Position numbers and translations under genes: made by a program | Notes under the pieces: model-generated | The model's input: only the letters and a program-made list of their open reading frames with translations | Databases searched by the model: none | Told to the model about the DNA's origin: nothing | Source: Crocinitomicaceae bacterium | Lineage (GTDB): Bacteria > Bacteroidota > Bacteroidia > Flavobacteriales_D > Crocinitomicaceae | DNA length: 64,000 nt | Reading direction: 5' to 3' | NCBI GenBank assembly: GCA_029254025.1 | Contig: JAQWYK010000002.1 | Location: 62,001-126,000, forward strand | Part shown: in pieces, positions 1-8,621 of the stretch | Layout: every line of letters begins with the position of its first letter | How positions within the stretch are numbered: the stretch's first letter is position 1

Positions 1-2
1 CC

Positions 3-2135
3 TCAAAAAAGACGGACAACACAGGAAGTTTTAAATTCATGAATATTAAAGAAGAAACCTGTCAAATAACCGTTTCTTACCCTGGAATGCTGGATTTTTC
101 AGTACTGCTGGATTTTTCAAAGAATTCCAACCCACACCTCACGATTCAACTTCAACTGGACCCACAATTATTCGAAGAAGTAGTGATTAGCAGTAATTCA
201 TTTGGCCTCACTGATAAGACACCTTTCACGATTAGCACACTCGAATTAAAAAATGTATCCTACAAAGGTTCTCCTTCAGGGGTAATGGGAATCATACAAA
301 ACGAGCCTGGCGTAAATGCAGCAGAGATGGGACATGGCATTTCTAAACCATTTATACGAGGTTTAGGTTTTTCACGTGTGGTCACACTCTACCAAGGAAA
401 CAAGCTAGAAAATCATCAATGGGGAGCGGATCATGGTCTTGGACTCAATGACTTAGGAATTTCCTCCGTCGAAATCGTTAAAGGTCCCGCTTCCATACTT
501 TATGGTTCTGGAGCAATTGGTGGAGTAATACTTCTGAATGATGACGAGACCTACTTAGACTCCGCTAGAATGACAGGAAATGTTGGAACATCGCTAAACT
601 CGGTTTCAGGAGGAGTGCGTTTCTATGGCTCTTTAGGTAAAAAATTCAAAAATGGATTCTTTGTAGCCGCAGATGCCGCGACAGAACGTCATGCGGATTA
701 TTACGATGCTAATAAACGCCTAATAGGGAATTCACGATTTAACAATCAAACTATCCGCTTCCATACGGGAGTTAAAAAGGAGCGGTTTCACAATAAACTC
801 TCCTACACCTATAATAATCAATATCTAGGAATCATCGACGATAATGAACTCGTCGACAGCTTAAGTCTGGCTACTTTCCGAAACGATAGAGTTATGCAAT
901 TGCCCTTTCAACAAGTAACTGATCACCTTGTGACTTATCGTCAAAAAATAAAACACAACGATCGACTAATTTCCGAAGCAACTGTCTCCTATCATTACAA
1001 CGACCGTAGTGAAATCGAAGAAAACACCGATGAAATCGACCTGGGGCTAACTCAATCTCATACTTTCTATACAGGTAAGTTAACATATATAAATGATAAA
1101 TGGCGACATACGACTGGATTGCAAGGTTCCTTTGTGAATATGAAAAATAAACGCAATGCTAAAGAAATCTTGATTCCCAATGCCCTATCTTACGAAAATG
1201 GGGTGTATTATTTGGGCACATGGCGCAACAAACATCATACGTTTCAAGGAGGAATCCGCTACGATGTGCGCTTTACAGAAGCCAATGCCAATCAGGCAAA
1301 CATTGTGCAACAGGGATATGTCCTCCCCCAAGACGACGGTTCGGGAAAACTCGGTAGATTATTTACTGGATTCACTGGGTCATTTGGATACAGCTTTCAA
1401 TTCAAAGAAGGAGCCATATTAAAAAGTAATTTCTCTTCTGGATACCGAGCACCAGATATTGCCGAATTATTCGCCAATGGTAATCACCCCGGAACAAATC
1501 GTTTTGAGGTTGGAAATATTGAATTCAACCGCGAACAAAATGTACAACTGGATGCAAGTTTTGCGAAAAAAAACAAGGTATTCGAATATGAAATAAGCAT
1601 TTTTGGAAATCTGGTGAAGAACTACATCTTCTTTTCGGACTCTGGCGACACCACCAGTAATGGACTTAATATCTGGTCGTTCAACCAAACAGATGCGCTA
1701 CTTTATGGAGGTGAATTTTTTGCCGAGTATACTCCTCTTGAAAGAGACCAATTAGGCATCTCTCTTTCAGGTAATCTTATCCGAGGAATCGAGACAGCGC
1801 AAAGAAAAAACCTCACGTTCATTCCAGCTGATCGTATCGTCCTTCAGTTAAATTACAAACCAATTTCACAACAGCCACTTTTTCTGTTCTCAACTCTGCA
1901 ACAGGTGTTCCGTCAACAACGACCAGGATTCAACGAAACAAGTACCCCGGGATATCAATTATGGAGTGCAGGAGCAAAATATGAACTTCAAATTCAACGT
2001 CAAACACTGACATTCGCAATAACAGGCTTCAATTTACTCAATGCACTGTATGTTGACCACATCTCAATTCTGCGTGCTTTTTCCATCCCAAGTCCAGGAA
2101 GAAACTTGATGCTCAATCTGCAATGGCGCTTTTAG
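3..2135 (+). CDS. TonB-dependent outer membrane receptor, 5' end outside window
   Basis: This is an outer-membrane TonB-dependent receptor that would import a metal complex or other scarce ligand. The reading frame is open to the window edge and has no stop before the ATG at 39. The residues before that ATG (TDNTGSFKF) fit the end of a carboxypeptidase-like regulatory domain, so the true start lies upstream and the gene is partial here. A plug domain follows, with the typical IEIVKGPASILYG-like block (EIVKGPASILYG) and GAIGGVI, then a 22-strand type barrel ending in an aromatic residue (WRF). The plug closely resembles that of the receptor at 25781 (GISKPFIRGLG against GIAKPVIRGLG; ENHQWGADHG against ENQQWGEDHG), so the two are paralogues. 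Because the other copy sits beside a Fur/Zur regulator, a metal substrate is a reasonable guess, but the substrate is not proven. Confidence 0.9.
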   Translation, partial: SKKTDNTGSFKFMNIKEETCQITVSYPGMLDFSVLLDFSKNSNPHLTIQLQLDPQLFEEVVISSNSFGLTDKTPFTISTLELKNVSYKGSPSGVMGIIQNEPGVNAAEMGHGISKPFIRGLGFSRVVTLYQGNKLENHQWGADHGLGLNDLGISSVEIVKGPASILYGSGAIGGVILLNDDETYLDSARMTGNVGTSLNSVSGGVRFYGSLGKKFKNGFFVAADAATERHADYYDANKRLIGNSRFNNQTIRFHTGVKKERFHNKLSYTYNNQYLGIIDDNELVDSLSLATFRNDRVMQLPFQQVTDHLVTYRQKIKHNDRLISEATVSYHYNDRSEIEENTDEIDLGLTQSHTFYTGKLTYINDKWRHTTGLQGSFVNMKNKRNAKEILIPNALSYENGVYYLGTWRNKHHTFQGGIRYDVRFTEANANQANIVQQGYVLPQDDGSGKLGRLFTGFTGSFGYSFQFKEGAILKSNFSSGYRAPDIAELFANGNHPGTNRFEVGNIEFNREQNVQLDASFAKKNKVFEYEISIFGNLVKNYIFFSDSGDTTSNGLNIWSFNQTDALLYGGEFFAEYTPLERDQLGISLSGNLIRGIETAQRKNLTFIPADRIVLQLNYKPISQQPLFLFSTLQQVFRQQRPGFNETSTPGYQLWSAGAKYELQIQRQTLTFAITGFNLLNALYVDHISILRAFSIPSPGRNLMLNLQWRF

Positions 2136-2225
2136 GAAATCATTTAGTGGAAAGTTTCTGGTTTGATTAAGTCGAACGTCTCATATCTATGCGTCTAACA
2201 TCTTAAAATCTTCCCGTCTTTTTCC

Positions 2226-2233
2226 TATCTTTG
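2226..2233 (+). promoter_or_regulatory. -7 promoter element for the RidA gene
   Basis: TATCTTTG matches the Bacteroidota -7 consensus TAnnTTTG and lies 19 bp before the ATG at 2253. Transcription would begin about 7 bp downstream, giving a very short leader. No clear -33 TTTG is visible. Confidence 0.5.
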
Positions 2234-2252
2234 CAGGACTAACTAAGAAAGT

Positions 2253-2687
2253 ATGTCAGACAACACTAAATTTAGTACAAGTAAAGCCCCAAAACCAGTA
2301 GGGTTATATCCGCATGCACGTCGCGCTGGAAATTTGCTTTTTCTTTCTGGAGTGGGACCTAGAACAGCTGGATCGGATGATACAGACTCTGCTGTTCCTG
2401 GGTTAAAACTCGACAAAAATGGTAATTTTTTAGAATTTGATTTCGCTGCACAATGTCGCTCTGTTTTTGACAATGTTCGAATGATTTTGGAAGAATCTGG
2501 GTCCAGTTGGGACAAGTTAATTGATGTTCAAGTATTTCTTGTGAATATGAAACGTGATTTTCATACCTACAATAAAATTTACGCTGAATATTTCAAAGAC
2601 AATCAACCGTGTCGAACCACAGTAGAAATCAACTCTCTTCCAACGCCCATTGCTATTGAATTAAAATGTATCGCAACCATAGATTAA
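2253..2687 (+). CDS. RidA/YjgF-family enamine/imine deaminase
   Basis: This small cytosolic protein of 144 residues belongs to the RidA (YER057c/UK114) family, which hydrolyses reactive enamine/imine intermediates released by PLP enzymes. The C-terminal signature PCRTTVEINSLP carries the family's substrate-binding arginine (Arg121) and is followed by the usual IELKCIA strand. The N-terminal SGVGPR segment is also typical. Some members in Bacteroidota act as 2-aminomuconate deaminase in kynurenine breakdown; the 15-residue insertion after SGVGPR could fit that subgroup, but no kynurenine genes are nearby, so the generic name is safer. The gene has its own TATCTTTG promoter and is followed after 4 bp by the membrane protein gene at 2692, suggesting co-transcription. 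Confidence 0.85.
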   Translation: MSDNTKFSTSKAPKPVGLYPHARRAGNLLFLSGVGPRTAGSDDTDSAVPGLKLDKNGNFLEFDFAAQCRSVFDNVRMILEESGSSWDKLIDVQVFLVNMKRDFHTYNKIYAEYFKDNQPCRTTVEINSLPTPIAIELKCIATID

Positions 2688-2691
2688 AAAA

Positions 2692-3282
2692 ATGATAGGA
2701 TTAATAATTAGAATCGTACTTACAGCCACTGCATTGTGGTTTAATTTTTACTTGTTTTACACAGGTTATTGGGGATGGGGAATCACATTTATTCTGGTAT
2801 CCGCATTGCTTGTGTTGAGTTTTTTTCGCAATGAAAATGTTATCATTGCGCTGTATCAAATGCGCTTAGGAAATCAGGATAAAGCATGGAAAGCATTAAA
2901 TAGAATTAAAGACCCGCGCTTCCTACCCAAGCGTCAACATGCCTATGTGCTTTATTTGAACGGTATGTTGGGCTTACAAAACGATTTAGGATTTGCCAAA
3001 TCCGAACAACTGATACGTAAAGCACTACAAATTGGGTTGCGCACAAAACAGGATCAAGCGGTTGCAAAAATGCAATTGGCTGGGATTTGTATGCAAACAG
3101 GTCGAAAAACAGAAGCTGCCACGTTACTTTCCGAATCGAAAAAACTAGATGTCAACGGCATGCTCAAAGAGCAACTAGATATGATGAAAAAGCAAATTAC
3201 TATGGTAGCATCGAAGAACCAAATGCGTATGGCTCAAATGCACAGAGGCCGCAAAAAAGCACCACGATCAGGTAAAATGTAA
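2692..3282 (+). CDS. Membrane-anchored TPR-like protein of unknown function
   Basis: This 196-residue protein has two hydrophobic N-terminal segments (about residues 2-20 and 25-45) separated by a YWGWG turn. A helical cytosolic part follows, with repeat-like helices (AWKALNRI, QHAYVLYLNGML, QAVAKMQLAGICMQTGR) that resemble degenerate tetratricopeptide repeats. The tail is very basic (RGRKKAPRSGK). I do not recognise a named family. It sits 4 bp after the RidA gene and 6 bp before the methionine sulfoxide reductase gene, so the three probably form one operon. A shadow frame inside it at 3087 was discarded. Confidence 0.7.
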   Translation: MIGLIIRIVLTATALWFNFYLFYTGYWGWGITFILVSALLVLSFFRNENVIIALYQMRLGNQDKAWKALNRIKDPRFLPKRQHAYVLYLNGMLGLQNDLGFAKSEQLIRKALQIGLRTKQDQAVAKMQLAGICMQTGRKTEAATLLSESKKLDVNGMLKEQLDMMKKQITMVASKNQMRMAQMHRGRKKAPRSGKM

Positions 3283-3288
3283 TTAGTC

Positions 3289-3777
3289 ATGGCGGAAGAC
3301 CTTATCATACAGAATTCATCTAAGGAGGAAAACTATTCGACGCTCATTCCCCAACTAAAAGCCTTGTGTGAAGGAGAAGAAAACCTAACGGCTAACCTTG
3401 CAAATATTGCTGCAGGGTTAAAAGAAGCCTTTGGATTTTTCTGGGTAGGTTTTTACCTCAAGGACAGTGAGGATGAGTTAGTTTTAGGTCCATTTCAAGG
3501 TCCTGTTGCTTGTACCCGTATCCTTAAAGGAAAGGGTGTTTGTGGCGGCGCCTGGGAACGCAATGAGGTTTTACTCGTTTCGGACGTTGAGGAATTTCCA
3601 GGGCATATCGCATGCAGTTCTCTTTCTAAATCTGAATTAGTTGTTCCTATTCACAATAAAGGCGAAGTGATCGGTGTTTTAGATGTGGACAGCGATAAAT
3701 TAAACGACTTCGATGCGATTGATCAACAGCATTTAACAGCGCTTTGCGAATGGATAGGCTCTTTGGTAAAATCATAG
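3289..3777 (+). CDS. msrC: Free methionine-(R)-sulfoxide reductase (GAF domain)
   Basis: This is a single GAF-domain protein of 162 residues, as expected for fRMsr. It reduces free L-methionine-(R)-S-oxide, recycling oxidised methionine in the cytosol with thioredoxin. The three family cysteines are present as Cys75 (GPVACTRI), Cys85 (KGVCGGAW) and Cys109 (HIACSS). Their spacing of 10 and 24 residues equals that of the E. coli enzyme, where they form the catalytic and resolving set. The binding-pocket segments FFWVGFY and GVLDVDS are also typical. The gene overlaps the next lipoprotein gene by 28 bp, so translation of the two may be coupled. Function is assigned with good certainty from the cysteine pattern. 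Confidence 0.92.
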   Translation: MAEDLIIQNSSKEENYSTLIPQLKALCEGEENLTANLANIAAGLKEAFGFFWVGFYLKDSEDELVLGPFQGPVACTRILKGKGVCGGAWERNEVLLVSDVEEFPGHIACSSLSKSELVVPIHNKGEVIGVLDVDSDKLNDFDAIDQQHLTALCEWIGSLVKS

Positions 3778-5378
3778 TATTTCTTATTGTATTGCTAGCA
3801 TATTCATGCGGGCAAGTCGGATTCATTACCGGTGGTGAGGATGATGAATATGCTCCTAAGCCGATTTTAGAAGAAATCCAACCTCCAATGGCGAGCGTTA
3901 ACGTCGATCCCCAAGAAATTATTATTCCTTTTGACGAGTTCATCCAACTCAATAGCCCCCTAAAGAATATTTCTGTTGTGCCAGCGGACGTCACCTTAGA
4001 AGCAAGTGTGAAAGGAAAATCCCTTATCCTTAAACCGATAAAAGGCGAATGGGCAGAGAATACTACGTATGCTATTTACTTGAATAGAGCGGTAAAAGAT
4101 GTCAACGAAGGCAACGACTCATTAATGACGTATGTTTTTGCAACAGGCGCGTACATCGATTCATTGGAAACAGCAGTTAGAGTGGTTGATGCCTATACAA
4201 ACAAACCCGTTAAAGACATTACCGTTGGACTCTATGACCAAGCATTAGAGGACGATACTAGCGACATTCCTCCGCGTTATGTGGTCATGACGGATGGGAG
4301 CGGAGTTGCACAATTCCGCTATTTACAAAAAGGACCTTTTTTCGCCTATGCGTTTCGGGATAAAAACCAGAATACTTTACTCAACGAATCAGAGTCGCGT
4401 GGTCAACTTATGACAACCATCTATGCAGATACCCTGTCAGAGATTCTTCTGGAGATTCGCTTAATGGCTCCTAAGGCAAAAGACTTCCATGTTGAATCTA
4501 ACGAGTTTATCGCCCCTGCTACTTGGTGTTTAGGCTTTTCTCAATCACTACTTACGGATGCGGCCATTCGTTTCGTATCTCCTGAACCAGTGGGACTCGT
4601 TTGGAATGATAGAAAAGACTCTCTCACGGTATTCTACTCGATGAACAATCGCTCCGGAAAAGTAGAACTCATCGTTGACAAAACAGATGGTCAGGATACG
4701 ATTTCTAAAAAATACTTCTTTAAAAACCTGGAAAAGTTTAATTACTCGACAAACTTGAACAATGGGAAATTGCACATTACCGATACACTTTCTTTACGCA
4801 TCAATGAGGCCATTACCATTCTTCCTTCAGAAAAAATGGCTATTTACGGTAAGTTAAAAAGCGATTCAATTTTTCAGCCACTACCCGTTGACCTTACCCT
4901 ACAAAGACCTGATGAACTACGTCTGACCCACGACAAAAAGTATGACTCCATTCATGTAAGCATTCCGGCAGAAAGCATTGGTGGAGCCAACTTTATCAAT
5001 CCTCGAGACATTCACCTTCGTTACCAGGTTCAATCCGAGAACAAGGTGGGTACTTTGATCATTACTTTAGACTCCATTCCATCATTTGGAATCTTAGAAA
5101 TCACCAACGAAACAGGAATTACAGTAAAAACAATTACATTGAAAGCAGGGGTTAATAAATACGTTGTGAAATACCTCCAACCTAAAAATTATTTATTCAA
5201 AATCACCATAGATTCGGATGAAAACGGGGTTTGGTCGGTGGGCGACATTTTCACCCAACAAGAAGCAGAAAAAGTGATTTGGTTCGATAGTAAAACACAA
5301 GTGCGTGCAAATTGGGATGTAGAGGTAAAACTATCGCTGAAAGATATTGAACCACCTATCATCGGCATTGAGGACTAG
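3750..5378 (+). CDS. Ig-like (Big_5) domain lipoprotein
   Basis: This is a 542-residue exported lipoprotein. It begins with a basic-hydrophobic signal and a lipobox LAYSC with the acylated cysteine at residue 20. An N-terminal Big_5-type Ig domain (about residues 38-130, ending in TYVFATG) is followed by repeated beta-sandwich segments. This architecture is common in Bacteroidota surface or periplasmic lipoproteins of unknown role. An in-frame TTG at 3744 is possible, but the ATG at 3750 gives a proper signal peptide and was chosen. The start lies inside the msrC-like gene, a 28-bp overlap. The substrate or partner is unknown. Confidence 0.8.
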   Translation: MDRLFGKIIVFLIVLLAYSCGQVGFITGGEDDEYAPKPILEEIQPPMASVNVDPQEIIIPFDEFIQLNSPLKNISVVPADVTLEASVKGKSLILKPIKGEWAENTTYAIYLNRAVKDVNEGNDSLMTYVFATGAYIDSLETAVRVVDAYTNKPVKDITVGLYDQALEDDTSDIPPRYVVMTDGSGVAQFRYLQKGPFFAYAFRDKNQNTLLNESESRGQLMTTIYADTLSEILLEIRLMAPKAKDFHVESNEFIAPATWCLGFSQSLLTDAAIRFVSPEPVGLVWNDRKDSLTVFYSMNNRSGKVELIVDKTDGQDTISKKYFFKNLEKFNYSTNLNNGKLHITDTLSLRINEAITILPSEKMAIYGKLKSDSIFQPLPVDLTLQRPDELRLTHDKKYDSIHVSIPAESIGGANFINPRDIHLRYQVQSENKVGTLIITLDSIPSFGILEITNETGITVKTITLKAGVNKYVVKYLQPKNYLFKITIDSDENGVWSVGDIFTQQEAEKVIWFDSKTQVRANWDVEVKLSLKDIEPPIIGIED

Positions 5379-5504
5379 ATGCTGGCTAAACTTTATCAAA
5401 AAAGTTGAAATTGATTAGTACATTTTTCTGATTAAGAATAAGTTATTAACTTCAACATCGAAACTTAAACCAACATTCTGAAATATCTTGCCTTCATATT
5501 TGGA

Positions 5505-7421
5505 TTGATCCTTACACAGGGTGGAATTTTCGCCCAGCAAGTATACGTTCATTCATGGGAGAAAGAAGCAATTGATTCACAAGAAGATACGCTTAAGCTA
5601 TCTGCATTCGTTAACTTAATCAACCACTATATGGATAGTGATCGAGATAGTGCTAGTTACTACTTGAAAGCTGGATTGGCGTATGGGGACTCTATCTTAA
5701 AAAAATCAGGAGATTATTCCAATGAAAAAATAAAAACCCTGTCAAATTGGATGGGCAAGCTGCACCTTATTGGAGGTTATTATTACTATAAAAAATCAGA
5801 CCCTACTAACTCATTGATTGAATTTGAACGTGCCACCAACTACTTTCTCATAGCGGGAAACCAAAAAGAATTAGCAGAATCACTGAACAACCTAGCTGTT
5901 CAATTCAAAACCATAGGGGATCACACCAAGGCCATTGAATATAATTATGAAGCACTAGAGTTATTTACAGCGCTAAGAGACAGTATTGGGATATCAACCG
6001 TCTTGAATACCTTATCCATCATTCACAGGGAACAAGAAGACTTTAAACGGGCATTGCAATATGCAAACGACGCGTTGGAAATTAATCGACTAATAGGAAA
6101 TAAAGCGGGTGAATCGATGTGTTTAAATACACTAGCTGGATTGAGCAAAGTGACGGGAGACACTATACAGGCACTTATTTATTATGAAAAGTCACTCAGC
6201 ATGCGCAAGGAAATGAATGACCGGGCGGGACAAGCGGCTATTCTGAACAATATAGGCGTAATCTATAAAAATTGGAAAATATACGACGCTGCACTGAATC
6301 ATTTTACCAACTCACTGGAAATTAGTAATGAGATAGGTCATCTAACAGGACAAGGTTATGCAAAATCAAACCTGGCGGAGGTATATAAGGAGACTCAAAG
6401 CACTGGATTAGCACTTCAATACGGAAACGAAGCGTTAGTCATTGGTCAAAAAATAAATAGTGGAGATATCATTAAGCGCTCTGCAGCAGTCCTTTCTGAA
6501 ACCTATAAAAAAATGGGGCAATGGGAAGCAGCATTCGAGATGCAAGAATTACTGATGACAACTCAAGAAAAAATAATCAGCGAGGAATCTGTACGTATTG
6601 CACAACAAACAGCAATAAGGTATAATTATGAAAAAAAAATTGCCCTTAAAAAGAAAGAAGATGAGCGATCAGTTGCAATTCAAGAGGAACGGGGACTAAG
6701 AATTGTATTGGTATACTACTCATTAGCCGGATTCATTTTTTTATTAATGGTCATTATTTTGATTGTTACCCTGCGTCTAAAAACCGTTCGAGAGAAAAAT
6801 GCAATCATTGAGAAACAGAATGATGAGCGCAAGTTACTACTGCAAGAAGTCCATCATCGCGTTAAAAATAATTTCCAAATTGTTTCTAGTCTTTTACGCC
6901 TTCAGTCCTATACAATTGAGGAAGAACATGTGTCAAAAACATTTAACGAGGCTATAACACGAATAAACGCGATGGCAATTGTCCACGACATTATATACCG
7001 TCAAGAGGAATTTTCAAACATTAGTAATGAAGAATATCTGAACAAGCTGGTCGAAGGGTTAGAGCGAACAGTCTTAGAACGTAATATTCATTTTCAAGTG
7101 AAGGCTGGAAACCAGCCACTTGAAATTGAGACGCTTATTCACCTTGGTATAATTATTAATGAATTAGTGATTAATTCCATCAAATATGCTTTCCCAAAAA
7201 ACTTTGACAAGCCAGCAATTAGCATTGATTTATCAATGAAAGGAGACCGTTACAACCTTATTTATAAGGACAATGGCGTTGGATTAAATCCTGAACTGAA
7301 AAAAGATTCTTTTGGAATGGAATTAATTGAAACCATTATTGAACAACTCGATGGAGCAATTGAGGTTCGTAAAGAAACCAATTGGAATACAGTAATTCAA
7401 ATTATCTTTAGTGAGAATTAG
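5505..7421 (+). CDS. TPR-sensor HisKA_2-type histidine kinase
   Basis: A sensor kinase. A periplasmic TPR array (about residues 115-345, helices such as LAESLNNLAVQFKTIGDHTKAIEYNYEAL-type pairs) is followed by a membrane segment (about 400-422) and a coiled coil. The HisKA_2 dimerisation box EVHHRVKNNFQIVSSLLRLQ carries the phosphoacceptor histidine at 450 or 451. A GHKL ATPase domain ends the protein, with the N box (IIINELVINSIKYAF) and DNGVG. The first usual start codon is TTG at 5505, but the in-frame sequence is open back to 5469. It encodes ILKYLAFIFGLILTQGG, a complete signal peptide, so an ATT at 5475 or CTG at 5478 may be the real start. No response regulator is adjacent. The 3' end overlaps the convergent thioredoxin-fold gene by 4 bp. 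Confidence 0.85.
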   Translation: MILTQGGIFAQQVYVHSWEKEAIDSQEDTLKLSAFVNLINHYMDSDRDSASYYLKAGLAYGDSILKKSGDYSNEKIKTLSNWMGKLHLIGGYYYYKKSDPTNSLIEFERATNYFLIAGNQKELAESLNNLAVQFKTIGDHTKAIEYNYEALELFTALRDSIGISTVLNTLSIIHREQEDFKRALQYANDALEINRLIGNKAGESMCLNTLAGLSKVTGDTIQALIYYEKSLSMRKEMNDRAGQAAILNNIGVIYKNWKIYDAALNHFTNSLEISNEIGHLTGQGYAKSNLAEVYKETQSTGLALQYGNEALVIGQKINSGDIIKRSAAVLSETYKKMGQWEAAFEMQELLMTTQEKIISEESVRIAQQTAIRYNYEKKIALKKKEDERSVAIQEERGLRIVLVYYSLAGFIFLLMVIILIVTLRLKTVREKNAIIEKQNDERKLLLQEVHHRVKNNFQIVSSLLRLQSYTIEEEHVSKTFNEAITRINAMAIVHDIIYRQEEFSNISNEEYLNKLVEGLERTVLERNIHFQVKAGNQPLEIETLIHLGIIINELVINSIKYAFPKNFDKPAISIDLSMKGDRYNLIYKDNGVGLNPELKKDSFGMELIETIIEQLDGAIEVRKETNWNTVIQIIFSEN

Positions 7422-8068
7422 TCCTGCTCAGCGAGCCAATCCAGCGCACCAGTACCAAATCCAACTTGATTCCACCGATAAACACATACGCCTCTATTTT
7501 GGAAGAAAAAACTAGGATAACTCCCTTCCGTTAGTTCTCCTACTAACTTGCTGTTAAGTGCAGGCGAAATCCCTATCCCTGGGTTTAATCGCTGGATATA
7601 TTCACCAATAGCAATCGTGTCTCCCTCCAACATAACAACGGTAATTGGTAAATCCCCCAACTGCTCATGTAGAGCATTCAATGTGCTAATGCGCTCCAGG
7701 CAATAGGGGCAACCAGGTAAAGCAACCATGGTTAAACCTGTTTTTATATCGTCACTAGTTGCAACGAGTTCTTCTGGGTGATTTGCAAAATCACCTTCGT
7801 AAATCGGGTGGATGGCAAATGCAATTCCTGAAAAGACAACTACACTAGCTACCATTATAAATTTCTGAAGTACCCTGCTGCCGTTAAAAAATTGCGTCAA
7901 TATCGCCCCTAAAAGCACCACAAGAATGAACTCCAACACGTAGGGTATCATTTTTGAAAATGTCCACGACAACCCAAGATTTACAGATAACTCCTCGATC
8001 TGGACATGGTAAAAGACGAAAGCTCCCAGAATAATTAGGGCCCCGATGGAATTCGAAATCAATTTCAT
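7418..8068 (-). CDS. Membrane-anchored thioredoxin-fold protein (CPYC)
   Basis: This 216-residue protein has three hydrophobic segments in its first 88 residues (about 8-20, 40-60, 68-86). A thioredoxin/glutaredoxin-like domain facing the periplasm follows. The redox motif is CPYC (Cys120, Cys123) after the strand GLTMVALPG, and YPSFFFQ supplies the usual cis-proline strand. It probably acts in thiol-disulfide exchange in the envelope. Its start overlaps the stop of the upstream thioredoxin-like gene by 4 bp (ATGA), so the two are translationally coupled and may form a redox relay. The exact substrate is unknown. Confidence 0.75.
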   Translation of the reverse strand: MKLISNSIGALIILGAFVFYHVQIEELSVNLGLSWTFSKMIPYVLEFILVVLLGAILTQFFNGSRVLQKFIMVASVVVFSGIAFAIHPIYEGDFANHPEELVATSDDIKTGLTMVALPGCPYCLERISTLNALHEQLGDLPITVVMLEGDTIAIGEYIQRLNPGIGISPALNSKLVGELTEGSYPSFFFQNRGVCVYRWNQVGFGTGALDWLAEQD

Positions 8069-8604
8069 TTCTTAGATTTATACTCTTCAAAGTTCATAGA
8101 AGTATAGTGTTCGCCGCCGATGAACTCCAGTTCGGTTTGTAAGCCCTCAACTGTTTTGTAGCCAGGAGAAATTGTAATCCGATTCTGTGCTTCGTTCAGG
8201 TAAACTAAGGAGGGGTACCCCATCTTTCCATCGAGCAGGGATACCGCAAGGTCATGTGCACCTTTCCTTCCGTGTTCTGGGTTAAATGAAAAAGTAAAAT
8301 CCTTATATACAATGTCTTCTTTCTGCTCTGCATCCAATTTAATCGCATAAAAATCCTTATTCACCAAATCAATGATGGCTGGATGTGTAAAGGTTTCTTT
8401 ATCCATTTTTTTGCACCAACCACACCAATCAGTATACACATCAATCAGGAGTTTTTTTGGGTGCTTTTCATTTAGGGTAATTGCTTCTTCCCAGGAATAC
8501 CAATGGATTGTTGCAGGCTCATTCTCTTCCGCTGAAAAGGAAGAAATCAGAATCAACCCACCAGCTAACAATACTACACTTAACAGTTTTACAATCAATT
8601 TCAT
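8065..8604 (-). CDS. Exported thioredoxin-like protein (DUF255/Thioredoxin_7 type)
   Basis: This 179-residue protein starts with a signal peptide (about residues 1-25). The DVYTDWCGWCKKMDKETF block contains the CxxC redox pair at Cys61 and Cys64. YPSLVYLN supplies the cis-proline strand. The W-C-G-W-C-K-K pattern is typical of the thioredoxin-like families related to the DsbD C-terminal domain, so a periplasmic disulfide reductase or cytochrome-maturation helper is plausible. It overlaps the next gene by 4 bp and sits 17 bp after topB, so it may be read through from that operon. Confidence 0.8.
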   Translation of the reverse strand: MKLIVKLLSVVLLAGGLILISSFSAEENEPATIHWYSWEEAITLNEKHPKKLLIDVYTDWCGWCKKMDKETFTHPAIIDLVNKDFYAIKLDAEQKEDIVYKDFTFSFNPEHGRKGAHDLAVSLLDGKMGYPSLVYLNEAQNRITISPGYKTVEGLQTELEFIGGEHYTSMNFEEYKSKK

Positions 8605-8621
8605 CGTTTAGAAATTTATAA

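Noticed and set aside
5494-5502. ATATTTG-like element just before the TTG start of the histidine kinase as its promoter
   Set aside because: It is inside the frame that encodes the signal peptide, lacks the first T of TAnnTTTG, and no -33 element is found at the right distance.
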